A DNA stretch of 64,000 nucleotides from Candidatus Siliceabacter maunaloa. GTDB lineage: Bacteria > Actinomycetota > Thermoleophilia > Solirubrobacterales > Solirubrobacteraceae. Below are positions 22,301-34,300 of the stretch, piece after piece (the stretch's first letter is position 1; each line of letters starts with the position of its first letter). Where the stretch lies: contig JANDLV010000004.1 in NCBI GenBank assembly GCA_024330185.1, positions 62,001 to 126,000 of the forward strand. Direction: 5' to 3'. The position numbers and the translations under genes are program-made. The notes below the pieces were generated by a model. The model made no database searches. It was not told where the DNA came from and worked only from the letters and a program-made list of their open reading frames with translations.

Positions 22301-25300
22301 GTGAAGTAGCGCAGAACGTAGGTGTTGCCGTCGCGGCGCAGGAGCACCGGCGCGACGAGGGCCAGCGCGAGGCCCATGGCGCCGGCGCCGCCGAGCAGGA
22401 ACTCGGGCTCGAGGTCGGTCACCGTGGCGAGGTCGAGCTCCTTGCCGGCCGGCGCGACGATCGACACGTCGATGTAGCCGCGTTCGTTGAGCTCGCGGGA
22501 ACCGGCGGCGCCCTCGTCGGCGGGGTCGACCAGGTCGAGCGTCGGGCCCAGGACGCGGAAGGCCAGCGTCTCGGCGAGGTTGGTGTGGCCGTCGGTCGTC
22601 GACCAGCTTCCCGCCGTGAAGACGACCTGGACGAGGCCGACGGTGAAGTCGCCTTGCAGGTAGTAGCGGTAGACGCCGTCACCCAGGTGCGTCGGCGCGC
22701 CGACCACGGAGACCCCGGCGGCACCGGCGCCCGCGAACGCGAACTCGTCGCCGGTGATCGACGTCGGGTTCAGCGCCCCGCCGCTGGTCGGGCGGTACAC
22801 CACGTCGAGGTAGCTGCGGTCGTTGGTCGCGCTCTGGTCGGCCATCGTGCCCCTCAGCGCAGGCGCCCCGGGCTGGACGAAGGACCACCTGCCCCCGACG
22901 AAGGTCACGCGCAGGGCGTCGGCCGGCCGGTTCGCGTCGCCGGCGTAGAAGTCGCCGAGGATCTTGAAGCGGTACCCAGCGCCCGTGACCAGCGCCAGGT
23001 AGGCCACGTCGACGGTCGGCGCGACCGACGCGAAGATCGCCCCCGAGCCGGCACGTACCAGCGACCAGCTCCCGGTCACGAAGTCGACGATCAGGTCGCC
23101 GTCGGCCAGCGCGCCCGAGGACACGTCGTAGGTGCAGGCCCCCGTGGCCGCGTCACACGCGTCCAGCGTCAGCACGGCGGTCCCCAGCCCGTCGCCGCTG
23201 AGCGTGAACTCGGCGCCCCCGGCGGAGATGGACGGGACGTGCAGGGCGTTCCCGCCGCGCGGGAACCAGATGGTCACCGTGTCGTCGGTGGCGGAGACCT
23301 CGATGCGCTGCACGTAGCTCAGCGTGAACTCGGCCGGGCCCAGGTCGGTCACCGAGTCCGGATCGATGGCGAAGCCGGCCGGCGCCGCGGGGAAGGCGAT
23401 GTCCACGAACCGCGGGTCGGTGATGGCCACGACGGCGGTGGGCGCCAGCCCGCTCGCAGCGACCGGGACGTAGGCGAAGGTGCCGGGCAGGAAGGTCAGC
23501 TCCACGGCGCTGTCCGAGAGCTCGGCGTCGACCGAGGCGAACGCGCCGGTCAGCCAGAACCGGATGGTCCGCGCGGCCTGGTCGACGACGATGGGCGCGC
23601 GCGAGCCGTCGAGCTGGATCGTGCCGATCCCCGGGCCGCCCAGGGCCAGCTCGGGAGCCAGGTCGAGGATCGAGGCGAAGTCCAGCAGCCAGCCCGCCGG
23701 CGGCTGGGGGAAGGAGACGTCGAGCCAGTTGCGCCCGTTGATGACGTTGATGTCGATGCCCGACTCGGCCTGGGGATCGTTGACGCTGCCGGTCGGCCCC
23801 AGGACGCGGACGGTGCCGCCGGTTCCCTGGCCCGTGTTGCCGCTGGAGTCGCTCCAGCCGTTGGCGGTGAACGCGATGGTCAGCTCGCCGGGATCGAGAT
23901 CGCTCGCGGCCAGGTCGAAGGCGTAGCGGAACTGGGTGACCCCGGCGTCGCGCAGGATCTTCAGGTCGGCCGCCGAGAGGGTGCCGTCCGTGGCCGGGGA
24001 GACGTCGACCACCGTCGCGGTGACCAGCCCGGTCACGGCGTCGGCGCTCAGCTCGATGGCCTCGGGCACCGCCAGGTTGACCGTGGTGCCGTCGGGCAGC
24101 GTGAGGGTGAGCTCGTTGCCGCTGTCGAAGATCGACGCGTAGTTCAGCTCCGCGCCGGGCGTGGGCGTGAACGAGACGTCGAGGTACAGCTTCCCGCCGA
24201 CGACCTGCGCTCGCAGCACCGTGACGTCGACGCTCTGACCGGGCGTGACCGGGCCGATGACCTCGGCCCGGGGCACGGCGACGGCGAAGGACTCCGTCAT
24301 CGCCGCGCTGGTGATCCCGCTGCCGTCGGAGATCGCTCCGGAGGCGAAACGCACGGTGACCGTGCCGGTCTGGAACGTGCCGGTGAAGAAGAAGCGCCAG
24401 ACGTTGGTGCCCGGGATGCGCATGGGGGCGAGCCCGGCGGCCGGGGTGACGCCCGCCGCGCCGCTGACGAGCTGCAGGTCGGCCGCGGTGACGCTCGTGG
24501 GGTTGATCTCCCCCGCGGCCGTCGGCAGGAGCGCCACGTCGAGGTAGGTGACGTCGGTGCGGGTGGCCAGCAGCGTCACCGTCGCGCCCGCCTCGATGGC
24601 CCCCGAGGCCAGCACGGTCGTGGTCCAGCTGTCGGCGAGGGCGACGATCGAGGCGCCCGTGCCCGTGCCCACCACCCAGTAGCGGTAGGTGTTCGCGCTC
24701 ACCAGCACCGGCGCCTGTGTGCGGTCCAGCGCCAGGGTGCCGCCGCTTCCCGTCAGCGTGAACTCGTCGCCGGCGTCCACGATCGAGGCGGGATCGAGCC
24801 GCTGGCCGGTCGGCACGGTGAACCGCACGTCGACGTAGCCGCGGCCGTTGAGGGCCTGCTGGCCGACGGTGCCGCCGTGGCGAGGGCCGGCGAGGGTCGG
24901 CGTGGGAGCCGCGGGGGCGCTGTCGGGCACCGCGAAGCCGACTTCGACGCCGTTGGCGTCGCGGAAGCCCATCTTCAGCCGGCCGTAGAGGGTCAGGACC
25001 CGCACCTGGTCGGGGATGTCGGCCAGGAACAGCACGGTCACGGCGCCCTGCGCGACACGCGAGAGGTCGGCGTACAGACGGCCGCTGATGGAGATGTTGT
25101 CGGCGGCGAAGTTGAGCGTGCCGATGATCAGGAACTTGCCGTCGGTGCTGAACTTAATCGTCACCTGGCCGTTGAAGAGCTGCTGCGAGGTGTAGATCGA
25201 GAAGATCTTGGCCGAGCCCGTGATGGTCATGGGCGCGGTGAACGCCGCGGTGAACCCGCTGAGGTTCGGGTTGGCCTGCAGCGCCCGGTACTGGGCCAGC

Positions 25301-28300
25301 GCCTGGCTCTTCACCGTGGCCAGCCAGTTGTCGACGGAGACGTTGGTCGGCAGGCGGAAGTCGGGGCCGCGCAGCTCCATCGGGTCGTCGATGGAGGGCA
25401 GCGTCTTGAAGAAGTCCACGCCGGCGGCGAAGTCGTTGAGCGACAGGCCGGTGTTGGGCTCGAGCAGGATCCCGCCCGGCACGCTCGCGCTGATGAACAC
25501 GCCCAGCGGCCCCAGCTCGGTCATCGCGAAGCGGATCGACAGGCCGCCGATGCCCGGGAACTCGAAGCCGCCCTCGACGCCGATGAAGAACACGCGGTCG
25601 ATCACGGGCGTCGTCCTGTCCAGCGGGTCGATGAGCACGTTGCCGGCGCCGATCTTGAGGATCCCGCCGATCAGCGCGGCGTTGATCTCGCCGCCGAAGA
25701 GCTGGCCGCGCACCGACACGCCCAGCGAGGCGATGTCGACGATCGGGAACTCGCCGTCCAGCAGCATCCCGACGTCGATCTTGACGCCCTCGATGGAGCC
25801 CGAGAACTCCAGGCCGGGGACGAAGGTCAACTCCGTGACGCTGGCCGACAGGGTGAGCAGGAAGTCGCTGGGGTCGGCCTCGATGTCGGGCCACTCGATG
25901 CCGATCGCGTTGATACGGATGGGCAGCCAGGTGGGCCACTTGAAGGAGTCGCCGCTGGCCGCGCCGACGCTGAGGAACACGCCGAAGTTGTCGCGGGCGT
26001 CGAAGGAGCCGTCGCCCAGGAAGGCGAAGTTGCGCGCCTCGCCGCCGATGGTGAGGCTGCCGACGGTCACCTCGGCGCCCAGCGACTGGAAGCTGACCAG
26101 CACCTCGTCCGGGCCCGCGCCGGTGTTCAGGACGAAGTCGCGGGCGGTCAGCGTCAGGAAGCTGCCCAGGTTGATGCGCAGGGTGTCGACGTTGAAGCGC
26201 AGCGCCGAGACCTCGCCGCCCTCGAACTCGAGCGTCGCGCGCAGCGCCTCGGTGTCGGGCATCCCCGGCTGATCGCGGCCGGGCTCGGCGGTGGTGCGGT
26301 CGCTGATCACGCCAGAGATGGAGCGCCCGGGCAGGAAGCGCACGCCGCCCGAGGCGAAGAAGACGCTGCCGTCGAACACGATCTCCTGGCCGGCGCGGAT
26401 GCCGAAGTCCTGCACGCCGATGCGCAGGTCGTCGAACTCCAGGATGCTGCCGAAGCGGATGACGCCCGGCACGCCGTTCTGGTTGGGCCGGTAGATCAGC
26501 GTGGCCTGGCCGAGCAGGAAGCCGTCGCCGTAGATCGTCAGGCCGTTGGGCGTCTGCGTCGTGGGCACGATCGTCCCGGTCAGCCCAAAGGACGGGAACT
26601 CGAGGCTCGCCGTCCCGATGGCCACGAGCTGCTGGGTCGCGTCCTTGCTCGGGTCGTAGGTGATCGCGACGCGGGTCGCCTTGGCGTTGAGCACGCCGGG
26701 CACCGTCACGGTGAGGCTGGCCACGCTTAGGCCGAACTTGCCCGGGACCCCGAAGGCGCCCAGCAGTGCCGACGGGTCGCTCAGGGCGCCGGCCGCCGCG
26801 GCGATGTCGACGGTGACGTCGAAGGTGCCCAGGATGCCGTCGAGCCGGGCGGTCGCCGCGCCGCCGAAGGCGAGCGTGGCCTGGTTGACCTCGATGCCCA
26901 CGGTGAGGACGAGCTGGCCGTCCACGAAGCCCATGCCCGCGAGGCCGATGGTGGGCTGCAGCAGCGTGACCGGACCCAGCGCGACGGTGCCCGCGGCCGT
27001 CCCCGCCGTCTGCACCTCGCTGGCCACCGTGAAGGTGCCCGCGCCGCGCACCGGGGTGCGGTCGTCGGTGGTCTGCCAGGCCGGCGTGGTCGTGGAGCCG
27101 AAGACGAAGTCGAGGATCTCCACGGCGATCTCGCCGTTGGCCGCCGGGACTCCCGTCCTCGGGGTCAGGAAGTAGCGCCAGGTGTTGCCGGTGGGCAGGA
27201 GGCGCAGCGGCGTGCCGGTCACCACGCCGCCGGTGCCCAGGACGAAGTTCGCGGCGCCAGGGCCTGTGAGGCGGATCTCGTTGCCGTCGATGGTCGTGGC
27301 GTCGACCGTGCCGCCCGTGCCCGGGGAGAAGATGACGTCGACGTAGGGGCGGGCCAGCAGCGTGCGCAGGTTGACCACGCTGCCGTTGAACGGGCTGGCC
27401 AGCGAGGCGGTGGGCACCGAGGCGGGGGTTGTCGCCGGCGCGAGCACGACGAGACTCTCGCTGCCCGCCGCGCCGACGGCGCCGGCCAGGTCGTTGTAGG
27501 ACCCGGGCAGGAACTGGATCTCGACGGTGTCGGCGCTGCGCCCGCCGGTCAGCGCGAAGCTGCCGCTGAACGTGTACCGGAAGACGCCGGGGTCCGCGGT
27601 GGGATCGAGCTGCTGCGCGCGGCCGTTGACGCCGACGCCGGAGGCGGCCGGGCCGACGAGCACGAACTCGGCCGTGTCGTCGGTGATCGAGCCGGGGTTG
27701 ATCGCCACGCCGTTGACGCTGCGGAAGCGCACGTCGATGTAGCCGCGGGCGTTGAGCGCGGTCACCGAGAGGCGCTCGCCCGCGACGGGCCCGGCCAGGC
27801 TGGCCACGGGCGGGCGCAGGGCCGACGCGGGCGGCGTGACGCTGGCCACCCGGGTGCCCAGCACGTCGAAGCCGGTGACGATCAGGCTGCGCAGCTGGAA
27901 GCCCTGGCCGCCACCGAAGGAGAACTCGGCCAGGCCGCGCAGCGCGAAGGCCTCGGTCAGCCCGTCGGCGCCCGGGATGTTGATGGCGATCCCCGCGTCC
28001 TGCGCCCGGATGTCGATGCGTCCGCTGGGCTGGCGGGTGAAGGCGATCGACCCGCTGATGGTCACGATCCCGCCGATGCTGATCGTGAGCCGGGCGTCCG
28101 GATCGGCGGCGCCGCCCTCGTCGACCCCGACCTCGAAGATCTCGGTGCGCGCGCCCGTGGCGAAGTTGACGCGGATGGTCTCGGTGTCCGCCGGGTCCAG
28201 GCCGGGCAGCGTGATGAGCTCGTTGACGGCTTGACCGGTGGTATTGATGCGCACCCGCAGCGTGCCGGACACCGTGAGGCCCTCGAGGCCGACGAGCGCA

Positions 28301-31300
28301 GCCGCGCCGTAGGCGTAGATCGCGTAGGTGGCCGGGGCGTTGCCCGTCGCGAAGCTCACGACGCCGACCGTCGCGCCGGTGATGACCACGCCCAGCGCGT
28401 CGGGGTTGACGCTTCCGTCCTCGAGCCGGTAGGGGCCCTCGCCCAGGAAGAGCTCGACGTTGGTGGCGCCCCACACGCGGCGGTCGCCGCGCTGTTCGAA
28501 GGTGAAGTCCCCGGTGAGCACGAGGTTGTCGCCGAAGCTGATCGAGACGTTGCGGAAGGTGAGCGCGAAGGTGTCGGCCGGGACGTCGACGGTGACCGCC
28601 GAGCCGTTGACCACGATGGTCTGGTTGACCGGCGCGTTGGTCGTGTTGATGCGCAGGATCGGCTCGCCCTCGACCGGCCCGGCGCTGAACTCCCCGCCCA
28701 GCACGCCGGCGATGCCGCCCGGGCGCCCCGCGACGGTGGGTAGGAGGATCAGCCCGCCGCGACCGTTGCTCAGGCTCACCGCGTCGAACTCCGGGTCGCT
28801 GAAGCTGAGGCTCAGGTTGGTCACCGCGATGCGGATGAGCTTGGTCACCGGCGTGCCGGGCAGGGTGATCTGCTCGAACACCAGGTCGGCGGTGAGCACG
28901 ACGCCCTCGATGGTCAGCTCGAGGTCGGTGCCGCTGAGGCGGAAGAACGGGCCGGCGGCGAGCTGGAGGCGCTCCTGCGCCCCGCCGGCCAGGAGGAAGC
29001 GCTCGTCCACCGCCACGGCTGCGGTGTTGATGCTCAGGCCCAGGTTCCCGCTGAACGAGACGCTGTCGCCGAAGCTGAGGCTGACCGGCACCTCGAACGT
29101 GGCGGCGATCCCCAGGTCGGTGATGAGCAGCAGCCCGCTGGCGTTCTCGATGGCGAAGGCGGCCGGCTCGCCGAAGGCGATGTCCACGTCGCCCAGCGCG
29201 ACACGGATGATCTTCACGCCGTTGGCGCGCGTGGTCTGCTCGAAGGCGATCGTGGCGGCCAGCTCCACGCCGGCGATGGCGAACGTCACCCGACCGCCCG
29301 CACGCAGCAGCGCCCCGTCGAAGGCGATCGTGCGACTGGGGGCCTCCTCGCCGTCGACGGCGGGGCCGGTTCGCACGACCAGGCCGTCCTCGCCGACAGA
29401 GCTGAAGTCGAAGACCGGGATCAGCGCGCCCGGCGCGGCCGCCGAGTCGCTCGCGCCGTTGACCTCGATGAGCAGCTCCGTCGCCTCGATGGTCACGCCG
29501 TCCACGCCGACCAGCGCGATGGACGCGGCCCGTGCGCTGAGCGCGTAGTAGGACCGCGTCGGAGCGGGGCCCGTGCCCTGGACCACCGGCTTGACCAGCG
29601 CCAGCGCCAGCTCCACGCCGGTGAGGCGCAGGCCCACGGCGTCGGGGCCGTCCGGGCCGTTGATGCCCACGAAGACGGTCACGCCGCTGGCGCCGATGCG
29701 CAGCGCGGTGACGTCGCCCGCCCCGGTGCCGTCGGCCAGCGTGGCGCCGGTGATGGGCGCGCCCTTCTCGAAGGCCACCGAGCCCTCGAGGTGCACGAAG
29801 CCGCCGATGCTCAGGCTCAGCGTGCCCGCGGCGCGGAAGACCGTGCCCTCGAAGTCCAGGGCGATGCTCGGCGGCTCCTCCTCGCCCTCGGTACCGTCGG
29901 GATCCGGGCCGGTCTGGATGGCCAGCGGCGCGCCGCTGAAGTCGACGGCCAGCGCGCGGCGGCCGGTGGGCGCCGTGGCGGCCAGGCGGCCCTGGTTGAT
30001 CTCGATGGTCACGGTCTCGATGGAGGCCGTCAGCCCCTCGACCCCGACGAGCTGCACGCTGCCCGAGGCCTTGAGGGCGAAGAAGCTGGCCAGCCCGGTC
30101 GCGGCGGCCAGGGCGGCGCTCGGCGTCATCAGGGCCAGCGCGAGCTCGACGTCGTCCACGACCAGGCCCAGGGCGCCGTCGGCGGCCGGGTCGTCGTCGC
30201 CGTCGATGACCCCGTCGCCGTTGCTGTCGACGAAGTACGGCCCACCGACGCCGAAGAACGCGCGGCCCTCGCTCGCGCCGATCTGCAGGGCGGTGACCGT
30301 GCCGGTCGGCGCCGCGAGCGGGCCGTCGCCGTCGGGATCCTCCAGCGTGACGGGGATGGGCTCGCCCTGCTCGAAGGCGAACTGCGCGCTGATGAAGGCG
30401 AAGGCGTCGATGGCCAGGGTGAGCGAGCCCGCCGCGCGCACCAGCCGCCCGGCGAAGTCCAGGGTCACCGACGGCGCGGCCTGCTCGCCGGCGCCGTCCG
30501 GGTCGGGGCCCGTCTGGACGGCCAGGCCGCCGCCCGGGAGGCGGGTGAAGTCCACCACCGGGGCGATCTGGCCGGCGGGGAGGTTGGGGTCGGTCGCGGT
30601 GTTGACGGCGATCTGCAGCGTGCCGGCGAGCGTCAGGCCCTCGACGCCGATCAGCGCCGCGGCGCCGCTGCCGGTCAGCGCCGTGTACGTACGCAGCGGG
30701 GTGGTGCTCGTCGGGGTGGCGGGGACCTGGCGCATCAGGGCCAGGCCGAGCTCGACGTCCTCGAGGGCGACGCCGATCGCACCGCTGGCGGCCAGGTCGT
30801 CGGTGCGGGGGCCGAAGTCGGCGGGCAGGCCGACGCCGGCGAAGACGGTCGCCCCGCTGATGCCGACCTTCATCAGGGAGACCCGGGTGGTGGTCGTCCC
30901 GCCCACCGGGGTGACGAACAGGTCGTCGGCGCGCTCGAAGGCGAAGGAGCCGTGGACCAGCACGAAGTCGGCGATGCGCGCGGTGGCCGTCGCGGCGATG
31001 CGCAGCAGTGGCCCGGCGAAGTCGATGGTCACCGCGTCGTTGCCCTCGCCGAGGGTCAGCTCCTCCGCGAAGGTGCCGTCGCGGTCGAGGTCCAGCGTCG
31101 TGCCCCAGTTGAGCGGGGCGGGAGGCGTGGTCCCGCCCGACGCGCGGTTGACCTCGAGCTGAAGGGTGTGTGCGATGAGGGTCAGGCCCGGGATGCCGAC
31201 CAGCCCGGCGCCCTGGATGTTCGAGGTCAAAGCCAGCCAGCTGCGCGGGTCGGCAGGCATCCCCGTTGCCGGCGCCGCGGGCTTGAGCACCGCCACGGCC

Positions 31301-34300
31301 AGCGTGCCGCTCTCGACCGCGAAGCCGATCCCGTTGAAGCCCAGGAACAGCGAGTCGACCTCGAGGGTCAGCGTGGTCAGGCGTGCGTCCGCGAGGTCGC
31401 GCGTCCCGTTGCCGTCGAGGTCGACGTCCACCGTCTGGGCCTCGAAGCCGAAGCCGATCGTGCCGCGCAGGAGGCCGAAGGCGTCGATGTCGGCGACCCC
31501 CGAGGCGCGCTGTACGGCGGTCTCGTAGCCGATGGTCACCTCGTCGCCGTCCGCGTCGGTGATGACCACCGGATCGGCGAAGGCCGTCGTCCAGTCCAGC
31601 GCCTCGATGGGCGCGCCGGCCGACGAGCCCCGGTTGATCTCCACGGCGAGCGAGACCAGGTCGAGCGTCAGGCCGTCGATGCCCTGGAAGGACCCGCCGG
31701 TGATGGTTGTGCTCAGCGCGAGCCAGGAGCGCGGGTTCTGGGTACCGGTGCTCGTCGCGGGCGGCGCGGGGCGCACGGCGGCCAGCGCGAGCGTGCCCTC
31801 GTCGACCGCGATGCCCACGCCGCCGGGCTCGCCGATGAAGAGATCCTCGATGGTGAGGGCCAGGAGGGTCAGCGTCGCGTCCGGGAGGACCTCTCCGTCG
31901 ACGAGCGTCACGGTCTCCTTGCGCGTCTCGAAGGAGAAGCCGATGCGTCCCGAGACGAAGCCCAGGATGTCCAGGTCGGCGATGCCCGTGGCCCGCGTCA
32001 TCTCGCGGTCCATGTCGATCGTCACGCCCCCGATCTGCAGCGCGTTGCCCGCGCCCAGGGCGGTCGTCCAGTCCAGCGCGTCGATGGCCAGCTCGCCTTC
32101 GGTGCCGCGGTTGATCGCGACGGTGAGCTCGACGACGTCGATGGTGAGACCGTCGATGCCCTCGAGCGAGCCCCCGGTCAGCGTGCCCTTCAGGCCCAGC
32201 CAGGAGCGCTCGTCGGGCTCGGTGGCCGTCGGATCGGCCGCCGGGGTGACCGTGGCCACGGCGAGGCTGCCGCCCATCACCCGGAAGCCGACGCTGTCGG
32301 GGGCGCCCACGAAGACGTTCTCGATCGTGAGGGACAGGAGGGTGAGCTGGGCGCCGACCAGCGTCTGCGTACCGACGGCGACGTCGACGGTGCGGGCCTC
32401 GTAGGCGAAGCCGACCGTGCCGGTGACGAAGCCGAAGATGTCGACGGTCAGCGTGCCCGAGGCGCCGGTGACGCCCTCCTCGAAGGCGATGGTCTGCTCG
32501 TCGACGCCGTCGTCGGTCGAGGTGCGCACCACGACCGGATCGGCCGCGAAGGCGGGGTCGGCGGTGTCGAGGTCGATCGCCCGGGTCCAGTCCAGCGCCA
32601 CCGCGGGGACGGCGGCGCCGCCCGTCGGCGTGTAGGCGCCGCCGGCCTGGTTGATCGCGACGGCGAGCTCGTCCACGGTGGCCTCGAGGCCCTCGATGCC
32701 CTCGAAGCTGCCGCCCTCGAGCCGCGCGGTGACGGCCAGCCAGCTCCGCGTGTCCCCGGTCGCCGTGGCCGCCGGCGTCAGCGCCGCCACGGCCAGCGTG
32801 CCGCCGGCGACCGAGAAGCCGACGCCGCCGGGATCCCCGATGCGCAGCGGGTCAAGGAGCGACAGGCCGATCAGGGTCAGCGTCGCGCCGGCGAGGTCGC
32901 CGCCCGGCGCGGGGAGGAAGACGCCGTCGGAGTCCTGCGCGGCGTCGACGTCGACGCGGACCTCGCGCTGCTCGAAGGAGAAGCCGACGCGGCCGGTGAC
33001 GAAGCCACCCAGGTCGAAGGTGGCGATGCCCGAGGCGCGCAGGACCTCCTGCGTGAGGTCGATGGTGCTGGCGCCGGCCGGGAGCGCGGTCTGCCAGTCG
33101 AGCGCCCCGGCGAAGATGGGCGAGGAGCCGGTGCCCGTGCCGTCGGCGTCGTACGCGCCGCTGGCCCGGTTGATCTCCAGCGCGAGGCTCTGTGCTTCCA
33201 GCGTGAGCCCCTCGATGCCGGAGAAGGCGATCGTCTGGAAACCGCCCTGGATCGCCAGCCAGCTGCGGGTGTCGGTCACGGACCCGGCGGGCGGGCCGCG
33301 CGGGGCCGCGATGGCCAGGGTGAGCTGGCCGCCGCTCGCCGCGAAGTGGATGCCGTCCGGATCGCCGACGGTGAGCGAGAGGTCGGTCAGCGTGAAGGTC
33401 AGCAGGTCGGCAACGGGTACGTCGCCACCGGCGCTACCGCTGATGGTCGTGATCGTCCGTGTGAGGTCCAGGGTCGCGCTGCCGTTGACCAGGTCGAGGA
33501 TCGACAGGTCCATGCCGCCGCTGATCGCGAAGGTGAGCTCCCCGGCGTCGATGGGCTGGCCGCCGGCCGAGACCGCCTCGGGCGTGAAGTCGTCGCCGCC
33601 GTGCTCGCCGACGCCCGTGGCCCAGTCGAGGCCGCTGCCGCTCGTGACCTCGTTGATCTCGATCACGAGGTCCTCGATCGTCGCGCTGATCAGGCCGGCC
33701 AGATCGAGGGTGCCCGAGAGGTCGCTGACCTGGACGGCCAGCCACCGATGGCCGGCCGGGAAGGCGACGTCCATGAGCGCGGGCGTGGCGATGGCCACGC
33801 CGAGCGACCCGCTCGCGAAGGCGATGCCCGGGCCGCCGGGGATCCCGATGCGCAGCCCCTCGGCGCCGTTGGCGTCGTCCCCGTCCTCGGGGACGATGGC
33901 CAGGCCGATCGTGGTCAGGGTGGCGCCGTCGACGAAGGTGCCGTCGAGCAGGCGCAGGTCCGCCTCGCCGCTGGACAGGGAGAAGGTGACGACGCCGGTG
34001 ACGAGGCCGAAGGCGTCCAGTTGCGCGCGGCCGGACACCTCGGTGAAGGCGCCGCCCTCGAAGTCGATCGTCACGGCGTTGACGCCCTCGCCGATGACCA
34101 CCTGGGTCGGGGTGAAGGTGGTGCCGTCCGTCCCGCCCACCTGGGTCCTCCAGTTCAGCGGGGCGGCCGCGGGCGAGCCGGGCGCGGCCGTGCCCGACGC
34201 GGCGTTCACCCGGACGGCGAGCGTCTGCGCGATGAGGGTCAGGCCGGTGATGCCCTCGAGCGTCGCGCCCGCCAGCTCGGCCTTGAGCGCGATCCACTGG

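Noticed and set aside
14680-26730. A 4,016-codon plus-strand open frame opposite the giant gene
   Set aside because: Same antisense effect. No signal peptide, domain or motif is visible, while the minus strand carries coherent domains over the whole span.
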